Assembly: GCA_016720905.1 (NCBI GenBank)
Contig: JADKJT010000009.1
Location: forward strand, 142,641-206,640
DNA length: 64,000 nt
Direction: 5' to 3'
Source: Gemmatimonadaceae bacterium
GTDB lineage: Bacteria; Gemmatimonadota; Gemmatimonadetes; Gemmatimonadales; Gemmatimonadaceae
Positions 33,931-43,042 of this stretch are shown in pieces. Below the pieces are notes generated by a model. That model made no database searches and had not been told where the DNA came from. It saw only the letters and a list, made by a program, of their open reading frames with translations. The position numbers were made by a program, and so were the translations under genes. Numbering within the stretch: position 1 is the stretch's first letter; each line of letters starts with the position of its first letter.

Positions 33931-35823
33931 TCAACGTCGCCGCACGATGGTCACCGATTCGATCACGTCGCCCTCCTGCACGCGATCCATCACCTCGAAG
34001 CCCTTGAGCATGGTGGCGAACACCGTGTAGTCGTGATCCAGCCGAAAATTGTCCACCAGGTTGATGAAGATCTGACCATCACCCGTGTCGCGGCCACGCG
34101 TCGAAATACCGAATGTGCCGCGGGCATGCCGCGCCATGCCGACTTCGTCGCGCATGAACGTGGGGGTCAGTCCATCGTATTCGTCGGCGCCGGGGCTGCC
34201 GCCCTGCAACACGAACACGGGGACAATGCGATGCCACGTGAGGCCGTTGAACGCGCCACGCTCGGCGAGCTGCACGAAGGTTGCCACCGTCACGGCGGCC
34301 TCGTCGGGCAACAGCGCAATGTCCACGGTTCCCAGATTTCTGAAACGCAATGTGGCCGTGGCGCCGCGCAGTGCATTGAGCGTGGCCGCCGACGGGAACG
34401 GTGCCGGGAGATAGCGTGTGGTGGCCGGCGTGGCGGCAAGGTGCGCGCGCTCGGTCATCACCTTGGCGGCCAGCGCCGCCACGTCGGGATCGATATCCCG
34501 TGTCAGTACCATCAGTCGAACCGCCGCCGCCGAGTCCGCGCCCTCCTGCAGTCGCTGCAGCAATGCGATGCGCGGGTCGCGGTTGGTGGCCACGCGCTGT
34601 GCCGATAATCGTAGCAACGCATCGACCATCGGTGTGGTATTCGCTCCCAGCGTCGGCGAGTTCTTGAAGTGCGCGGCGGCCGCCAACACGAGACCCGAGT
34701 GGGAACTCCTGAGGGCGCGTCGTGCGTCGTCGTCGGTGGAGAGCGCGGCGATGGCCACGTTGGGAGCCGTGTCGCGTGCCAATTGCGCGAGCGCGGTGGA
34801 GTGCTTGAGCGCCTTGGCGGCCGTCGCCGCGTAGGCGCGCGCTTGCCACTCGCGCGACGCGGCCACGCGTGCCAACCCGGCCTGCGCGCGCGACGTATCG
34901 ACTTTGGTCATGGCCACGAGGGCCCGCGCGCGCACCCGCCAGTCTGCGCCGTTGCGCATCAGCGAATCGATGAGCGGGGCGGGGCACTTCTTTTCACCCA
35001 ACAGGTCGATGGCCGTCAGTACCACATGCTGGCTTTCGTCACGCAACGCCGCACTCGCGCGTTCGCAGGTGCCCGCGACGCGCAGGGCCTGGTATCGCAC
35101 CAGTGGTGACGGGTCGTCAATCCACTGTCGGGATGCCGCCACGGCCAAACGTCTCACTTGCGCACTGGTGTCGCGCAGTGCGAGTGCCATCGTGGTTGAA
35201 TCGCGATCACCCGCAGCGGTGAGCGCCAGCAGCAGCAGCTGTCGAATCTCCGCCCCGCCGTTGTCGCGCAAAGCCACACGCAGCGCGGCCACCGTCTCGG
35301 GTGATGGACGCGATGATCGACCCGTACGTCGAATCAGCGATTCAAATCCGCGTGCCGCACCGGTGCGAGCCACCGCGTCGGTGTCACGCAATCCGTTGGT
35401 GAGCGCCCGCACCACTGCCGCCGACGGCGGCACGGCGGGCGTGCCGGGCTTGGCCGCGGGAGACCGACCGATCGTCTCGTACAACGTCGCGCGAACGGTG
35501 GCGTCGCGCTCACTGGTCAACAGGGCACTGAAGTCGAATGAGGCGCCGCTCTGCCCGAACGCGTTCAGTGCTTCCCGACGCACCGATGCCGCCGGCGAAC
35601 GCAGCAAGCCGGAAATCCCGGATACCAGATCGGCGCGCTCGATGCGACCAAACGCCCTCGCCGCCAGTCGTTGCAGCACCGTGTCGCCACTGGCAACGGC
35701 GGCGTTCAGGACCGCCAATGATCGCGGGTCACCGCCACGCGCATGTTCGGCGGCCAACACCTGGTAGGCGGTAGGGACAGGAGGGGGAGTCGTTTGGAGC
35801 GCAAAGGCTACGAGCAGCCACAT
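33931..35823 (-). CDS. HEAT-repeat protein with C-terminal cyclophilin peptidyl-prolyl isomerase
   Basis: About 630 residues from ATG 35823, chosen because AAGGA lies 8 bases upstream; a longer frame to 35859 exists. Short signal peptide (MWLLVAFALQTTPPP). Residues about 35-440 are tandem HEAT-type helical repeats (SVRREALNAFGQSG, VRRLAVAASRQWI, WRVRARALVAMTKV). The last 160 residues are a cyclophilin: GAFNGLTWHRIVPVFVLQGG, TFGISTRGRDTGDGQIFIN and HDYTVFATMLKGFEVMDRV. It should catalyse proline isomerisation outside the cytoplasm with the helical array as client-binding platform; that link is inference. Unusual combination but seen in related genomes. Divergent from the M28 gene. Confidence 0.88.
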   Translation of the reverse strand: MWLLVAFALQTTPPPVPTAYQVLAAEHARGGDPRSLAVLNAAVASGDTVLQRLAARAFGRIERADLVSGISGLLRSPAASVRREALNAFGQSGASFDFSALLTSERDATVRATLYETIGRSPAAKPGTPAVPPSAAVVRALTNGLRDTDAVARTGAARGFESLIRRTGRSSRPSPETVAALRVALRDNGGAEIRQLLLLALTAAGDRDSTTMALALRDTSAQVRRLAVAASRQWIDDPSPLVRYQALRVAGTCERASAALRDESQHVVLTAIDLLGEKKCPAPLIDSLMRNGADWRVRARALVAMTKVDTSRAQAGLARVAASREWQARAYAATAAKALKHSTALAQLARDTAPNVAIAALSTDDDARRALRSSHSGLVLAAAAHFKNSPTLGANTTPMVDALLRLSAQRVATNRDPRIALLQRLQEGADSAAAVRLMVLTRDIDPDVAALAAKVMTERAHLAATPATTRYLPAPFPSAATLNALRGATATLRFRNLGTVDIALLPDEAAVTVATFVQLAERGAFNGLTWHRIVPVFVLQGGSPGADEYDGLTPTFMRDEVGMARHARGTFGISTRGRDTGDGQIFINLVDNFRLDHDYTVFATMLKGFEVMDRVQEGDVIESVTIVRRR

Positions 35824-35948
35824 GTCTGATATCCTTGGAGGGAATGTTCGAAAGGCCAATATGGACTGGATCCGCGAACACAGACAGCCGTTCGTGCGTA
35901 GTTTGAGAGCGACCGCTCGTCCACCTCATTTCCCCACCTGGAGCACAC

Positions 35949-37808
35949 ATGCGAACCCTCGGGCTCGCCCGTCTTTCTATCGGCCTTTCGCTGTTCGCCG
36001 CGCCCGCTTTGTCCCACGCGCAGGCTGCTGCGAAGAGTGCCGGGAAGCTCAATCACTATGGCAATCCCGCCCGCGTCACGCCGGCCCCCACCAAGGCCGC
36101 CATCGACGTCCGCGACCTGCAGATCCGGCTGTATCAGTTTGCCGATGACTCCATGATGGGTCGGCAGGTTGGTCGGCTGGGCAACAAGAAGGGCACCGAC
36201 TACATCGCCGCCGAAGTAAAGCGGCTTGGGCTGCTGCCGGCGGGCGACAACGGCACCTACTTCCAGGTGCTGCCGTATCACCTGAAGAAGTTCACCGACC
36301 ATTCACGGGTGACGGTGGACGGCAATCCGCTCGCGTGGAACGTCGATGTGGTGGCCATCCCAGGCGCCCGAGCGCCGCGGGCGTTCGCCAATGCCGAAGT
36401 GATTTTTGGCGGCACCGCTGGCGACACCACGTCGCAGATTTCTGCGGCGCAGGCGGCCGGGAAGTTCGTGGTGTTGCTGCCGGCGGCGGGGAGCCGCGGC
36501 GCCGGTGGTCCGCAGGGTCCGCAGGCGTTTGGTGGTCCTGGTGGTCCTGGTGGCGGCCGGGGCGGACAGGCCCCCGCCCCCAATCGGTTCGCCGACGCGG
36601 CCGCGGTGGCCACGATCGACCTGGACAACCTGACCCCGGCGCAGCGGGTGGCGTTGAACGAGCCAACGGTTGCCTCGCAGGGTGCGGGTGGTCGCGGCGG
36701 ACCTCCGGGTGGTGGGCGTGGCGGTGCCGCGCCGGCGCCGGTCGACTCCATTGCGTTGCTCAAGGCGCAGTTGGCCGCGCTGCAGCCACAGGCGGCGCTG
36801 CGCATCACCAAGGCGGCGGCGGCGCGCTTGTTCGCCCGTACGACCTTTGACGGTGTGGCTGTGGGGGCCAAAGGCGGCGTGGTGAACGCGTCACTCGACT
36901 ATGTCGATCTCCCCACGGACTTCGGACGCAATGTCGTCGCCATCATCCCGGGCAGCGACCCGGTGCTGAAGAATCAGTATGTCGCCATTGGCGGACATAA
37001 CGACCACGTCGGCATGACGGCCGCGCCGGTGGACAAGGATTCCCTCAAGGCGTTCAACGATCAGCGCATCCGCTGGCAGATCGCGAACAACATGGCGCAG
37101 CCGACCATCGAAGTGACGTCCAGGTTCCGCGTGAACATGGACAGCATTCGCAAGTTGTATCCGAAGCCGCGTCTCGACTCCATCAACAACGGTGCGGACG
37201 ATGACGGCTCCGGGTCGATGGGTGTGCTGGAGATCGCCGAAGCGATTGCCAACATGAAGGTGAAGCCCAAGCGTTCGACGCTGTTCGTATGGCACACTGG
37301 CGAGGAAGCGGGCCTCGTGGGCTCGGCGTTCTTCACCGCCAACCCCACCGTTCCGCTCGACTCGGTGGTGGCGCAGATCAACATCGACATGATTGGTCGC
37401 GGACGGGCGGAAGACATCCCCGGCGGCAGCGACGACTATGTGGGCGTGGTGGGCTCGTTCTTCGACTCGAAGGACCTGGGCGAGACGGTGAAGGCGGTCA
37501 ACGCCAAGCAGGCCAAGCCGCTCACGCTGGACTACAAGTTCGACAATCCCATCGAGTGGGCCGGGTACAACAACATCTACGGCCGCAGCGATCACTTCAA
37601 TTACGCCAAAGCGGGCGTGCCGATTGCGTTCTTCTTCACGGGGCTGCACGGCGATTATCACCAGCGCAGCGACGAGCCCGAGTACATCGACTATCCGCAC
37701 TACGCCAAGATTGCGAACTACATCAAGGATATCGTGGTGGAAGTGAGCAACGGGCCGCGGCCGCAGTTGAACGGGACCAAGCCGGCGAAGCCGAAGCCGA
37801 TCGGATAG
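35949..37808 (+). CDS. M28 family zinc aminopeptidase (secreted)
   Basis: 619 residues with a signal peptide (IGLSLFAAPALSHAQ) and GGAG before the ATG. The PA-like domain at about 130-310 interrupts the peptidase, and it holds two Gly/Pro-rich tracts (around 184-211 and 245-262: GAGGRGGPPGGGRGG). Metal ligands of the co-catalytic zinc site: H350 in IGGHNDHVG, the Asp of NNGADDDGSG, general base and ligand E452/E453 in WHTGEEAGL, D480 in INIDMIG, H571 in GDYHQRSDEP. Complete active site. Transcribed alone; the 3' region carries a GGAGACG heptamer hairpin. Confidence 0.93.
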   Translation: MRTLGLARLSIGLSLFAAPALSHAQAAAKSAGKLNHYGNPARVTPAPTKAAIDVRDLQIRLYQFADDSMMGRQVGRLGNKKGTDYIAAEVKRLGLLPAGDNGTYFQVLPYHLKKFTDHSRVTVDGNPLAWNVDVVAIPGARAPRAFANAEVIFGGTAGDTTSQISAAQAAGKFVVLLPAAGSRGAGGPQGPQAFGGPGGPGGGRGGQAPAPNRFADAAAVATIDLDNLTPAQRVALNEPTVASQGAGGRGGPPGGGRGGAAPAPVDSIALLKAQLAALQPQAALRITKAAAARLFARTTFDGVAVGAKGGVVNASLDYVDLPTDFGRNVVAIIPGSDPVLKNQYVAIGGHNDHVGMTAAPVDKDSLKAFNDQRIRWQIANNMAQPTIEVTSRFRVNMDSIRKLYPKPRLDSINNGADDDGSGSMGVLEIAEAIANMKVKPKRSTLFVWHTGEEAGLVGSAFFTANPTVPLDSVVAQINIDMIGRGRAEDIPGGSDDYVGVVGSFFDSKDLGETVKAVNAKQAKPLTLDYKFDNPIEWAGYNNIYGRSDHFNYAKAGVPIAFFFTGLHGDYHQRSDEPEYIDYPHYAKIANYIKDIVVEVSNGPRPQLNGTKPAKPKPIG

Positions 37809-37839
37809 CGGTGGGGCAACGGCGGACGGTCTGGCGAAT

Positions 37840-37923
37840 GAAGACGGCAGACTGGAGACGGGAGACGGGAGACATCCAGCCAATCGGATGTCTCCCGTCT
37901 TCCGTCTTACCGTCTCCCGTCTC
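37840..37923. repeat. GGAGACG heptamer hairpin between convergent genes
   Basis: Arms at 37840-37877 and 37886-37923 with an 8-base loop. The innermost 15 bases pair perfectly and the next block with two mismatches; the outer part is degenerate. Heptamer units run through both arms. The right end enters the PagL-like gene's stop: TAG (minus strand, 37925-37923) directly continues as AGACGGGAGACGG. Probably also acts as a terminator for both genes. Confidence 0.8.
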
Positions 37924-38684
37924 TACCTGAACCGCGCCTTCGACACTCGCATGAACAGCACGTGCGAATTGAGCCCCGGATTCGCCGCACCGAAGCTCAT
38001 GTTCGACAGATGATGCAGATTGTAGCCGGATGACACGGCATACCGCTGTGTTACTCGCCATTCCAGCGCCACCGACGTCGCGGCGGTGAAGTTCGCTTGG
38101 GTGGCTTTGCCGTACGGAATGACGGCCGAAAAAAAGGCGGCTCCTGCCGTCACGTTATACACCGCCGACAACCGCGACAGGAGCGGTCGCGACAGCTCTG
38201 CACCGAACGGCGCAATGCCTGCGCCGTAGGCGTCATGCAGCGTGTATCGCGCAAACCGAACGGGGTCGCGAAACGCGTCGGCGTTCTTGGTGGACGTGGG
38301 CAATCGATTGACCGGTGCGCCGACGCTGGCCGACATCACCGGCAGCATCTCCACCAGCCAGGTGAACTGAATGCCCTTGCGGACGAACAGGGACCGCGAC
38401 AGCTGCACACCCATCAGTTGGAGCGCGGCTCCGGCAAACTTCTCGTTGTTCGACGCGGTGCGCATCGAGAAGGCCGAGCCGGCCCACGCGGTGTATCCCG
38501 TGATCAGCGGCCCGCCGCGAAACGGCAGTGGTAACGGCCCCGCATGCGGTGCGGTGCCAACCGCGCCCAGTGCGTTCGCACTATCAGGCGCTCCGGCACT
38601 CGCGCCCTGGGCCAGCGCCGCGAAGGGCGCGAATCCGAGCATGGCCATCGCCACTCCTTTCACACCGGCACGAAATCTTCGCAT
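37923..38684 (-). CDS. PagL-like acyloxyacyl hydrolase / outer-membrane beta-barrel
   Basis: About 253 residues from ATG 38684 (GTG 38687 has the better-spaced GGGGGA). Signal peptide ends near AALAQGAS. Alternating hydrophobic strands form a small barrel. The C-terminal YNLHHLSNMSFGAANPGLNSH block is that of PagL-type lipid A 3-O-deacylases (catalytic His-Ser with Glu or Asn). The N-terminal part (FRGGPLITGYTAWAGSAFSM, VRKGIQFTWLVEMLP) also fits. The Ser is in SN, while the canonical Glu is not obvious, so catalysis is likely but not certain. It would modify or sense lipid A. Confidence 0.75.
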   Translation of the reverse strand: MRRFRAGVKGVAMAMLGFAPFAALAQGASAGAPDSANALGAVGTAPHAGPLPLPFRGGPLITGYTAWAGSAFSMRTASNNEKFAGAALQLMGVQLSRSLFVRKGIQFTWLVEMLPVMSASVGAPVNRLPTSTKNADAFRDPVRFARYTLHDAYGAGIAPFGAELSRPLLSRLSAVYNVTAGAAFFSAVIPYGKATQANFTAATSVALEWRVTQRYAVSSGYNLHHLSNMSFGAANPGLNSHVLFMRVSKARFR

Positions 38685-38825
38685 CACGCGCAACTGTCCC
38701 CCAACGTCCGTTTCCGGGAAGAAATCAAGAAACCGTACTCAGCACGTGGGGCAACCGCTTGTCCAGTGGCCTTCAGTGCCCCAGCTTCGATCGAGGAAGA
38801 CTCCTTTGCCAGAGCACACACCAGA

Positions 38826-39290
38826 ATGAACGATCCAACGCCCTCTCTACCCAACGATCAGTCCGCGCCACCGTCCGGCGACGACGTCCGGGCCACCGCC
38901 GACGATCTTGCCCGATTGGAGGCCGTTCGCCTCGACCTGCTTCGTGTCCACCGCGCCTTGTTGGCCGTGGAGCGGATACGGTACGAGAAGGCGCGGGGAA
39001 CTATTGCCAACAACAGCGCCTTCCTGCAGCTGGTCATCGCCGACCCGTGGTTCGACTGGCTGCGTCCGATGGCCCAGTTGGTGCTGATGATCGACGAACG
39101 GACCGGCGACAAGAAGCAGGTGCTGGGCACCACCGAGGCGCGGTCGCTGTTGGACCGGGCCCGGTCACTGCTTCGGGCCGACGTCGACGGGGACGCGTTC
39201 CAGCGGCTCTTTTACGACGCCGTGCAGGCCTCCCCCGATCTGGCGGTGCTGGCGCGACAAGTGGCTCTGGGGCACAGTCGAGGGTCCTGA
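38826..39290 (+). CDS. conserved hypothetical cytoplasmic protein
   Basis: 154 residues from ATG 38826. Acidic N-terminus, then helical and charged: LDLLRVHRALLAVERIRYEKARG, FLQLVIADPWFDWLRPMAQLVLMIDE, then a Ser/Arg tail. I recognise it as a widespread uncharacterised family with the pattern R-x-x-Y-E-x-x-x-G-x-x and W-x-x-W-L-R-P. No TM or signal. Lies in a 750-base interval between the PagL-like gene and the S41 peptidase; a possible weak promoter lies in the 141-base leader. Function unknown. Confidence 0.72.
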   Translation: MNDPTPSLPNDQSAPPSGDDVRATADDLARLEAVRLDLLRVHRALLAVERIRYEKARGTIANNSAFLQLVIADPWFDWLRPMAQLVLMIDERTGDKKQVLGTTEARSLLDRARSLLRADVDGDAFQRLFYDAVQASPDLAVLARQVALGHSRGS

Positions 39291-39439
39291 GGCGACGGGC
39301 GGACGAAATTTCGTCCCGATTTGCTGGACCGTGGACCCGTTTGATGTCATCGTTCAGTGGTTCGGAGTGTATTTCCCTATTGTGTCCCGGGTGTCGGTGC
39401 CGGTACCCGGCCTGAGCCTTCCTCAATAGTGCCTATCGG

Positions 39440-40573
39440 ATGCACGCCGTAGCTCGACGCGCGGGATCCATAGTGCTGGCCGCGATGCTCATCGCCGGTC
39501 CGTTCACGTCGTGCGCCCTGCACGGGACATCGGCGGCCCCCCCACGCGAACCGCTATCGTCGTCGACATACCTGGCACAGTTCGATTCGCTCTGGGCGCG
39601 GTTTGACGCCCTGTATCCGTCGTTTGACTACAAGGGCGTGGACTGGAGTGCGCAGCGAGCGCTGTATCGTGGCCGCGCGCAACGCGCCCATTCTCAGGCG
39701 GAGTTCATCGCGCTGACCCGCGAAATGCTTGAGCCGCTGCGCGATCTGCACGTCTGGCTGGTGGATCCGCGAGGGCAGGCCGTGCCGACCTTCCGGCCGA
39801 CGCACGTGGCGAACTTCGATGGCGCGCGGTGGCGACGCGCCTTGCGCGACGCTGGTTATGTGCAGCGCGCCAGCGATATCGGAGAAGCGAACGTTGGTGG
39901 CTACGGATATCTGTTCATCAGTGGCTGGTCGGGTTCGGTTGACGTCTCGGCGCTCGATCTGACCATGGCACGCGTGCGGGAGGCGCCAGGGCTGATTATC
40001 GACCTGCGGACAAACGGGGGAGGCAGCGACGCCACGGCGTTGGCGTTCGCGTCGCGGTTCACCACACGCAGTTTCGCCGCGTCGTATGTGCAAGTGCGCA
40101 ATGGACCGCTGCACGACGACCTCGATGTCCCCACCGCGCGGGTGGTGTCGCCGCGAGGCCCGTGGCAATATCTGCGACCCGTGGTGGTCATTGCCGGTCG
40201 GGCGGGGTTCAGCGCCACGGAGAGTTTCGTCGCTGCCATGCGCACGTTGCCGAATGTCACGGTCATTGGCGACACGACCGGCGGCGCGTCGGGCAATCCG
40301 GCCACCTATCCGCTGGGCAACGGCTGGTCCTACACAGTGCCCCAATGGCTGGAGTTCGGTCCGGATCGCCAACCCATTGAGTGGCGCGGCGTGCCGCCGC
40401 ATGTGGCCCTGACCTGGATGCCGTCGCTGTACGAGCGGGACCGCGATCCACTGATTGACGCCGCCGTCGGGTTGCTGGCTGAACGCAACGGGGTTTTCCG
40501 TATTGCGCCGACCAACGGCCCGGGCGGCTCGTTAAGCGACAGCGGAGCCACTGTCAGGTTGCCGCGGCACTGA
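39440..40573 (+). CDS. S41 family carboxy-terminal processing-type peptidase, lipoprotein
   Basis: 377 residues. Lipoprotein signal ends FTSC with Cys25. The mature protein has the S41 fold without a PDZ domain: LRTNGGGSDATAL (the DLRxNGGG block at 188-196) and the nucleophile S258 in GFSATESF, with later GDTTGGASGNPAT. A partner Lys or Glu of the tricorn/CTP dyad is in the same block. Probably anchored in the periplasmic face. Same direction as the gene at 40805 but separated by the 166-base palindrome. Confidence 0.86.
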   Translation: MHAVARRAGSIVLAAMLIAGPFTSCALHGTSAAPPREPLSSSTYLAQFDSLWARFDALYPSFDYKGVDWSAQRALYRGRAQRAHSQAEFIALTREMLEPLRDLHVWLVDPRGQAVPTFRPTHVANFDGARWRRALRDAGYVQRASDIGEANVGGYGYLFISGWSGSVDVSALDLTMARVREAPGLIIDLRTNGGGSDATALAFASRFTTRSFAASYVQVRNGPLHDDLDVPTARVVSPRGPWQYLRPVVVIAGRAGFSATESFVAAMRTLPNVTVIGDTTGGASGNPATYPLGNGWSYTVPQWLEFGPDRQPIEWRGVPPHVALTWMPSLYERDRDPLIDAAVGLLAERNGVFRIAPTNGPGGSLSDSGATVRLPRH

Positions 40574-40624
40574 CTGACTTCTCGTGATGCTGTTCAAGGG
40601 CTGGTGGGGTGCCTCCATAACGCT

Positions 40625-40790
40625 GAGGGGTGGGAGCGGTGAGGGGCATGAGGGGCGAGCAGAAGAAGCGTCGAGCGTTAGAGGGGTCAGCCAGCGAGGG
40701 CAGAACTCAGTCCTACCCTCGCCGGCTCACCCCTCTAACGCTCGACGCTTCTTCTGCTCACCCTCATGCCCCTCACCGCTCCCACCCCTC
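40625..40790. repeat. 166-base near-perfect palindrome (arms of about 80 bases)
   Basis: Left arm starts GAGGGGTGGGAGCGGTGAGG at 40625. Its mirror ends at 40790. Across about 80 bases per side only a few mismatches and one 1-base indel occur, and even the centre (CAGAACTCAGTCCTA) is quasi-palindromic. GAG triplets recur every 7-9 bases, most often separated by 16. It fills the interval between two rightward genes, ending 14 bases before the ATG at 40805. Likely a mobile or structural element; no coding. Confidence 0.85.
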
Positions 40791-40804
40791 CGCTAGATTG
40801 CGAG

Positions 40805-41665
40805 ATGCAAATCGGTAGGCCATCTCGATCGACCTGGACGCGTCTGGCGATCACCGGCGCCGTCTTCGGCATTACGTCGTCGCTGTGCAGCACGCCGCTG
40901 CTGGCGCAGGGCACGGCGGTCAAGCGTCCCCCAGGCGCCCCCGACATCTCCAAGCTCCCCAAGTCGCCCAAAGTCCCGGAAACATTCGAAGGCTTGTTTG
41001 CCGAACGCGATGCGCGCGCCGAAGCGGCCCTTGGCTACCTCCGGTGTCTGCAGGGTACGGTGTCCGCGCTGCGGAGCGGTGCGTTGGGTCAGGTGCCCCG
41101 GGAATGGTCCATCACGTGCGTGGAGCAAGGGCGCGAATGGCGTGGCGTCTTCGGCAAACTCACCGACGGTGGCATCGACGTGCGCCTGCAGTATGCCTTT
41201 CGCGGCGCTGGCGGGGTGCTCACCACCGATCGCATCGACACGGCACGGGTGAACGGCACCGCGCGCGCCTTGCTACGCGGCTTGTCGGCCCCGTTTCCGG
41301 GAGCCGGTACCTACGAGTTCACGCCGGTACCGTTACCGCAGCCCACCTTTCTCGAAGTGTGGTTTCTTCCGCTCCCGGGCAGTCCGGCGCGTATCGTGGT
41401 TGGCGGTGACTCGCTCATCCAGATGACATCGGACGGAGGGCGCGAGTTGGGGCACAGCCGGAGCACGCCGCCGATGCGCATCGTCACCGGTCCCGTGTCC
41501 GGTGCAACGTGGAACCTGGAGAGTATCGAGGAGCGCATTCCGGCGGTGAGTGAGCTGATGGTCGCGCGGATGGCACTGGATGTCGTGCCAGAGGTGCGTG
41601 TGCGGTCGCGCCAATACGAGTCCGTGCTGACACGCAGCGGCCGGTGGACTCATCAGCGACGCTGA
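40805..41665 (+). CDS. secreted hypothetical protein
   Basis: 286 residues from ATG 40805. Signal peptide MQIGRPSRSTWTRLAITGAV to about LLAQG. Mature part is beta-rich with no catalytic motif (FRGAGGVLTTDRIDTARV, TYEFTPVPLPQPTFLEVWF, PVSGATWNLESIEERIPAV), reminiscent of periplasmic immunoglobulin-like proteins. I do not recognise the family. GNAT starts 8 bases after the stop and the following two genes are close, so this may be the first gene of a four- or five-gene run (40805-43684). Confidence 0.6.
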   Translation: MQIGRPSRSTWTRLAITGAVFGITSSLCSTPLLAQGTAVKRPPGAPDISKLPKSPKVPETFEGLFAERDARAEAALGYLRCLQGTVSALRSGALGQVPREWSITCVEQGREWRGVFGKLTDGGIDVRLQYAFRGAGGVLTTDRIDTARVNGTARALLRGLSAPFPGAGTYEFTPVPLPQPTFLEVWFLPLPGSPARIVVGGDSLIQMTSDGGRELGHSRSTPPMRIVTGPVSGATWNLESIEERIPAVSELMVARMALDVVPEVRVRSRQYESVLTRSGRWTHQRR

Positions 41666-41672
41666 ATCGTTC

Positions 41673-42158
41673 ATGACGACGGCACTGCGGCCCGCGACGG
41701 AGGCTGACGTTCCACTGATCCGGGAACTCATTGAAGGGCTGGCCGACTTCGAGCGCCTGCGACACGAATGCCTGGCCACCGACGAGGCGCTGCGCGCGAC
41801 GCTGTTTGGTGCGCGCCCGTATGCGGAGGTCGTGATCGCCGAGTGGCAGGGGGTGTCGGCCGGATTTGCGCTGTTCTTTCACAATTACTCGACCTTCCTT
41901 GCGCAACCGGGGATCTATCTGGAAGATCTGTTTGTGCGCCCGGAATTTCGGGGGCACGGCATCGGCACGGCGTTGCTGCAGCACTTGGCCACGTTGGCCG
42001 TTTCGCGGGGCTGCGGACGGCTGGAGTGGTCGGTGCTGGACTGGAACGAAGGGGCGATTCGCTTCTATCGTGCACTGGGTGCTCGACCGCAGGGTGACTG
42101 GACCACATACCGGGTGACCGGTGATGCGCTGACACGACTGGCTTCTTTGGAGGAATAG
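41673..42158 (+). CDS. GNAT N-acetyltransferase
   Basis: 161 residues. Acetyl-CoA loop: LFVRPEFRGHGIGTALLQHL (the R-G-x-G-x-G/A motif as HGIGTALL at about 95-102), preceded by the beta-bulge EDLFV. YRAL near the C-terminus is the conserved Tyr-containing helix. Cytoplasmic; acceptor substrate unknown, close to the generic small-molecule acetyltransferase type rather than RimI. ATG 41673; 8 bases downstream of the preceding gene and 5 upstream of the isomerase. Confidence 0.88.
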   Translation: MTTALRPATEADVPLIRELIEGLADFERLRHECLATDEALRATLFGARPYAEVVIAEWQGVSAGFALFFHNYSTFLAQPGIYLEDLFVRPEFRGHGIGTALLQHLATLAVSRGCGRLEWSVLDWNEGAIRFYRALGARPQGDWTTYRVTGDALTRLASLEE

Positions 42159-42162
42159 GCCC

Positions 42163-43026
42163 ATGGAGACACACACGATTTCGCGTCGCAACGTCTTGCA
42201 GATGCTGGCGGCTGGAGTGGCCGGTGGCGCCCTGCTGCCGCGACTCGCCACGGCACGCGCAGGCACCGCTGACGAGGCGCGGCGCATTGAGCGCATCGGG
42301 TTGCAGTTGTACACGGTGCGGACTGCGATGACCAAGGATCTCGAAGGCACCATCGCCGCCGTGGCGGCGGCGGGCATTACCGAACTCGAATTCGCCGGCT
42401 ACTACAACAAGCCGGCGACATGGTGGCGAGACCTGATGAAGTCGCATGGCATGACGTCGCCCTCGACGCATATCGGGTTGCCGAAAACCGACGCCGAGTG
42501 GGAGCCGCATTTCGCCATGGCGAATGGCATGGGGCATGACTGCGTGATCGTGCCGTCGTTTGGTTCGGAGTTCCGTGGTGAGGGCGGGTACAAACGACTG
42601 GCGGATCGGCTCAACAGCAGCGGGGAACTGGCGAAAAAGGCCGGCCTGCGGATGGGCTATCACAATCACGATGCCGAATTTGCGCCGCAGGCCGTCGGAA
42701 CCAACGGCTTCGAGATCCTGGTGGCCAACACCGATCCCAAGTTGGTGGATTTCGAGCTCGATCTGTATTGGGCGGTGAAGGCGGGTCAGGATCCGCTCAA
42801 GCTCATCGCCGCGCACCCCAAACGCATCGCCTACTGCCATGTGAAGGATGCCGGCCCGGCGCCGGAACTGGCGATGATGGACGTCGGTGCCGGCACGATC
42901 GATTTCAAGACGATACTCAAGGCCGCGCGCAAGGTGGGACTCAAGCACTGGTACATCGAGCACGATGCGCCCAAGGACGCGTTGGCGTCGATCACAGCCA
43001 GCGCCGCGGCGTTGAAGAAGCTGTAG
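42163..43026 (+). CDS. sugar phosphate isomerase/epimerase-like TIM-barrel protein, Tat-exported
   Basis: 287 residues with GGAGGA seven bases before the ATG. Leader SRRNVLQMLAAGVAGGALLP is a twin-arginine signal. The rest is the AP-endonuclease-2/xylose-isomerase-like barrel: IGLQLYTVRTAM, AAAGITELEFAGYYNKPA, YHNHDAEFAPQ (metal-binding His/His), FELDLYWAVKAGQDP and AYCHVKDAG. Exported members are common in Gemmatimonadota and Planctomycetota and usually annotated as sugar isomerases. The true substrate is unknown. Confidence 0.85.
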   Translation: METHTISRRNVLQMLAAGVAGGALLPRLATARAGTADEARRIERIGLQLYTVRTAMTKDLEGTIAAVAAAGITELEFAGYYNKPATWWRDLMKSHGMTSPSTHIGLPKTDAEWEPHFAMANGMGHDCVIVPSFGSEFRGEGGYKRLADRLNSSGELAKKAGLRMGYHNHDAEFAPQAVGTNGFEILVANTDPKLVDFELDLYWAVKAGQDPLKLIAAHPKRIAYCHVKDAGPAPELAMMDVGAGTIDFKTILKAARKVGLKHWYIEHDAPKDALASITASAAALKKL

Positions 43027-43042
43027 GCGTTTCGCGACGCCC

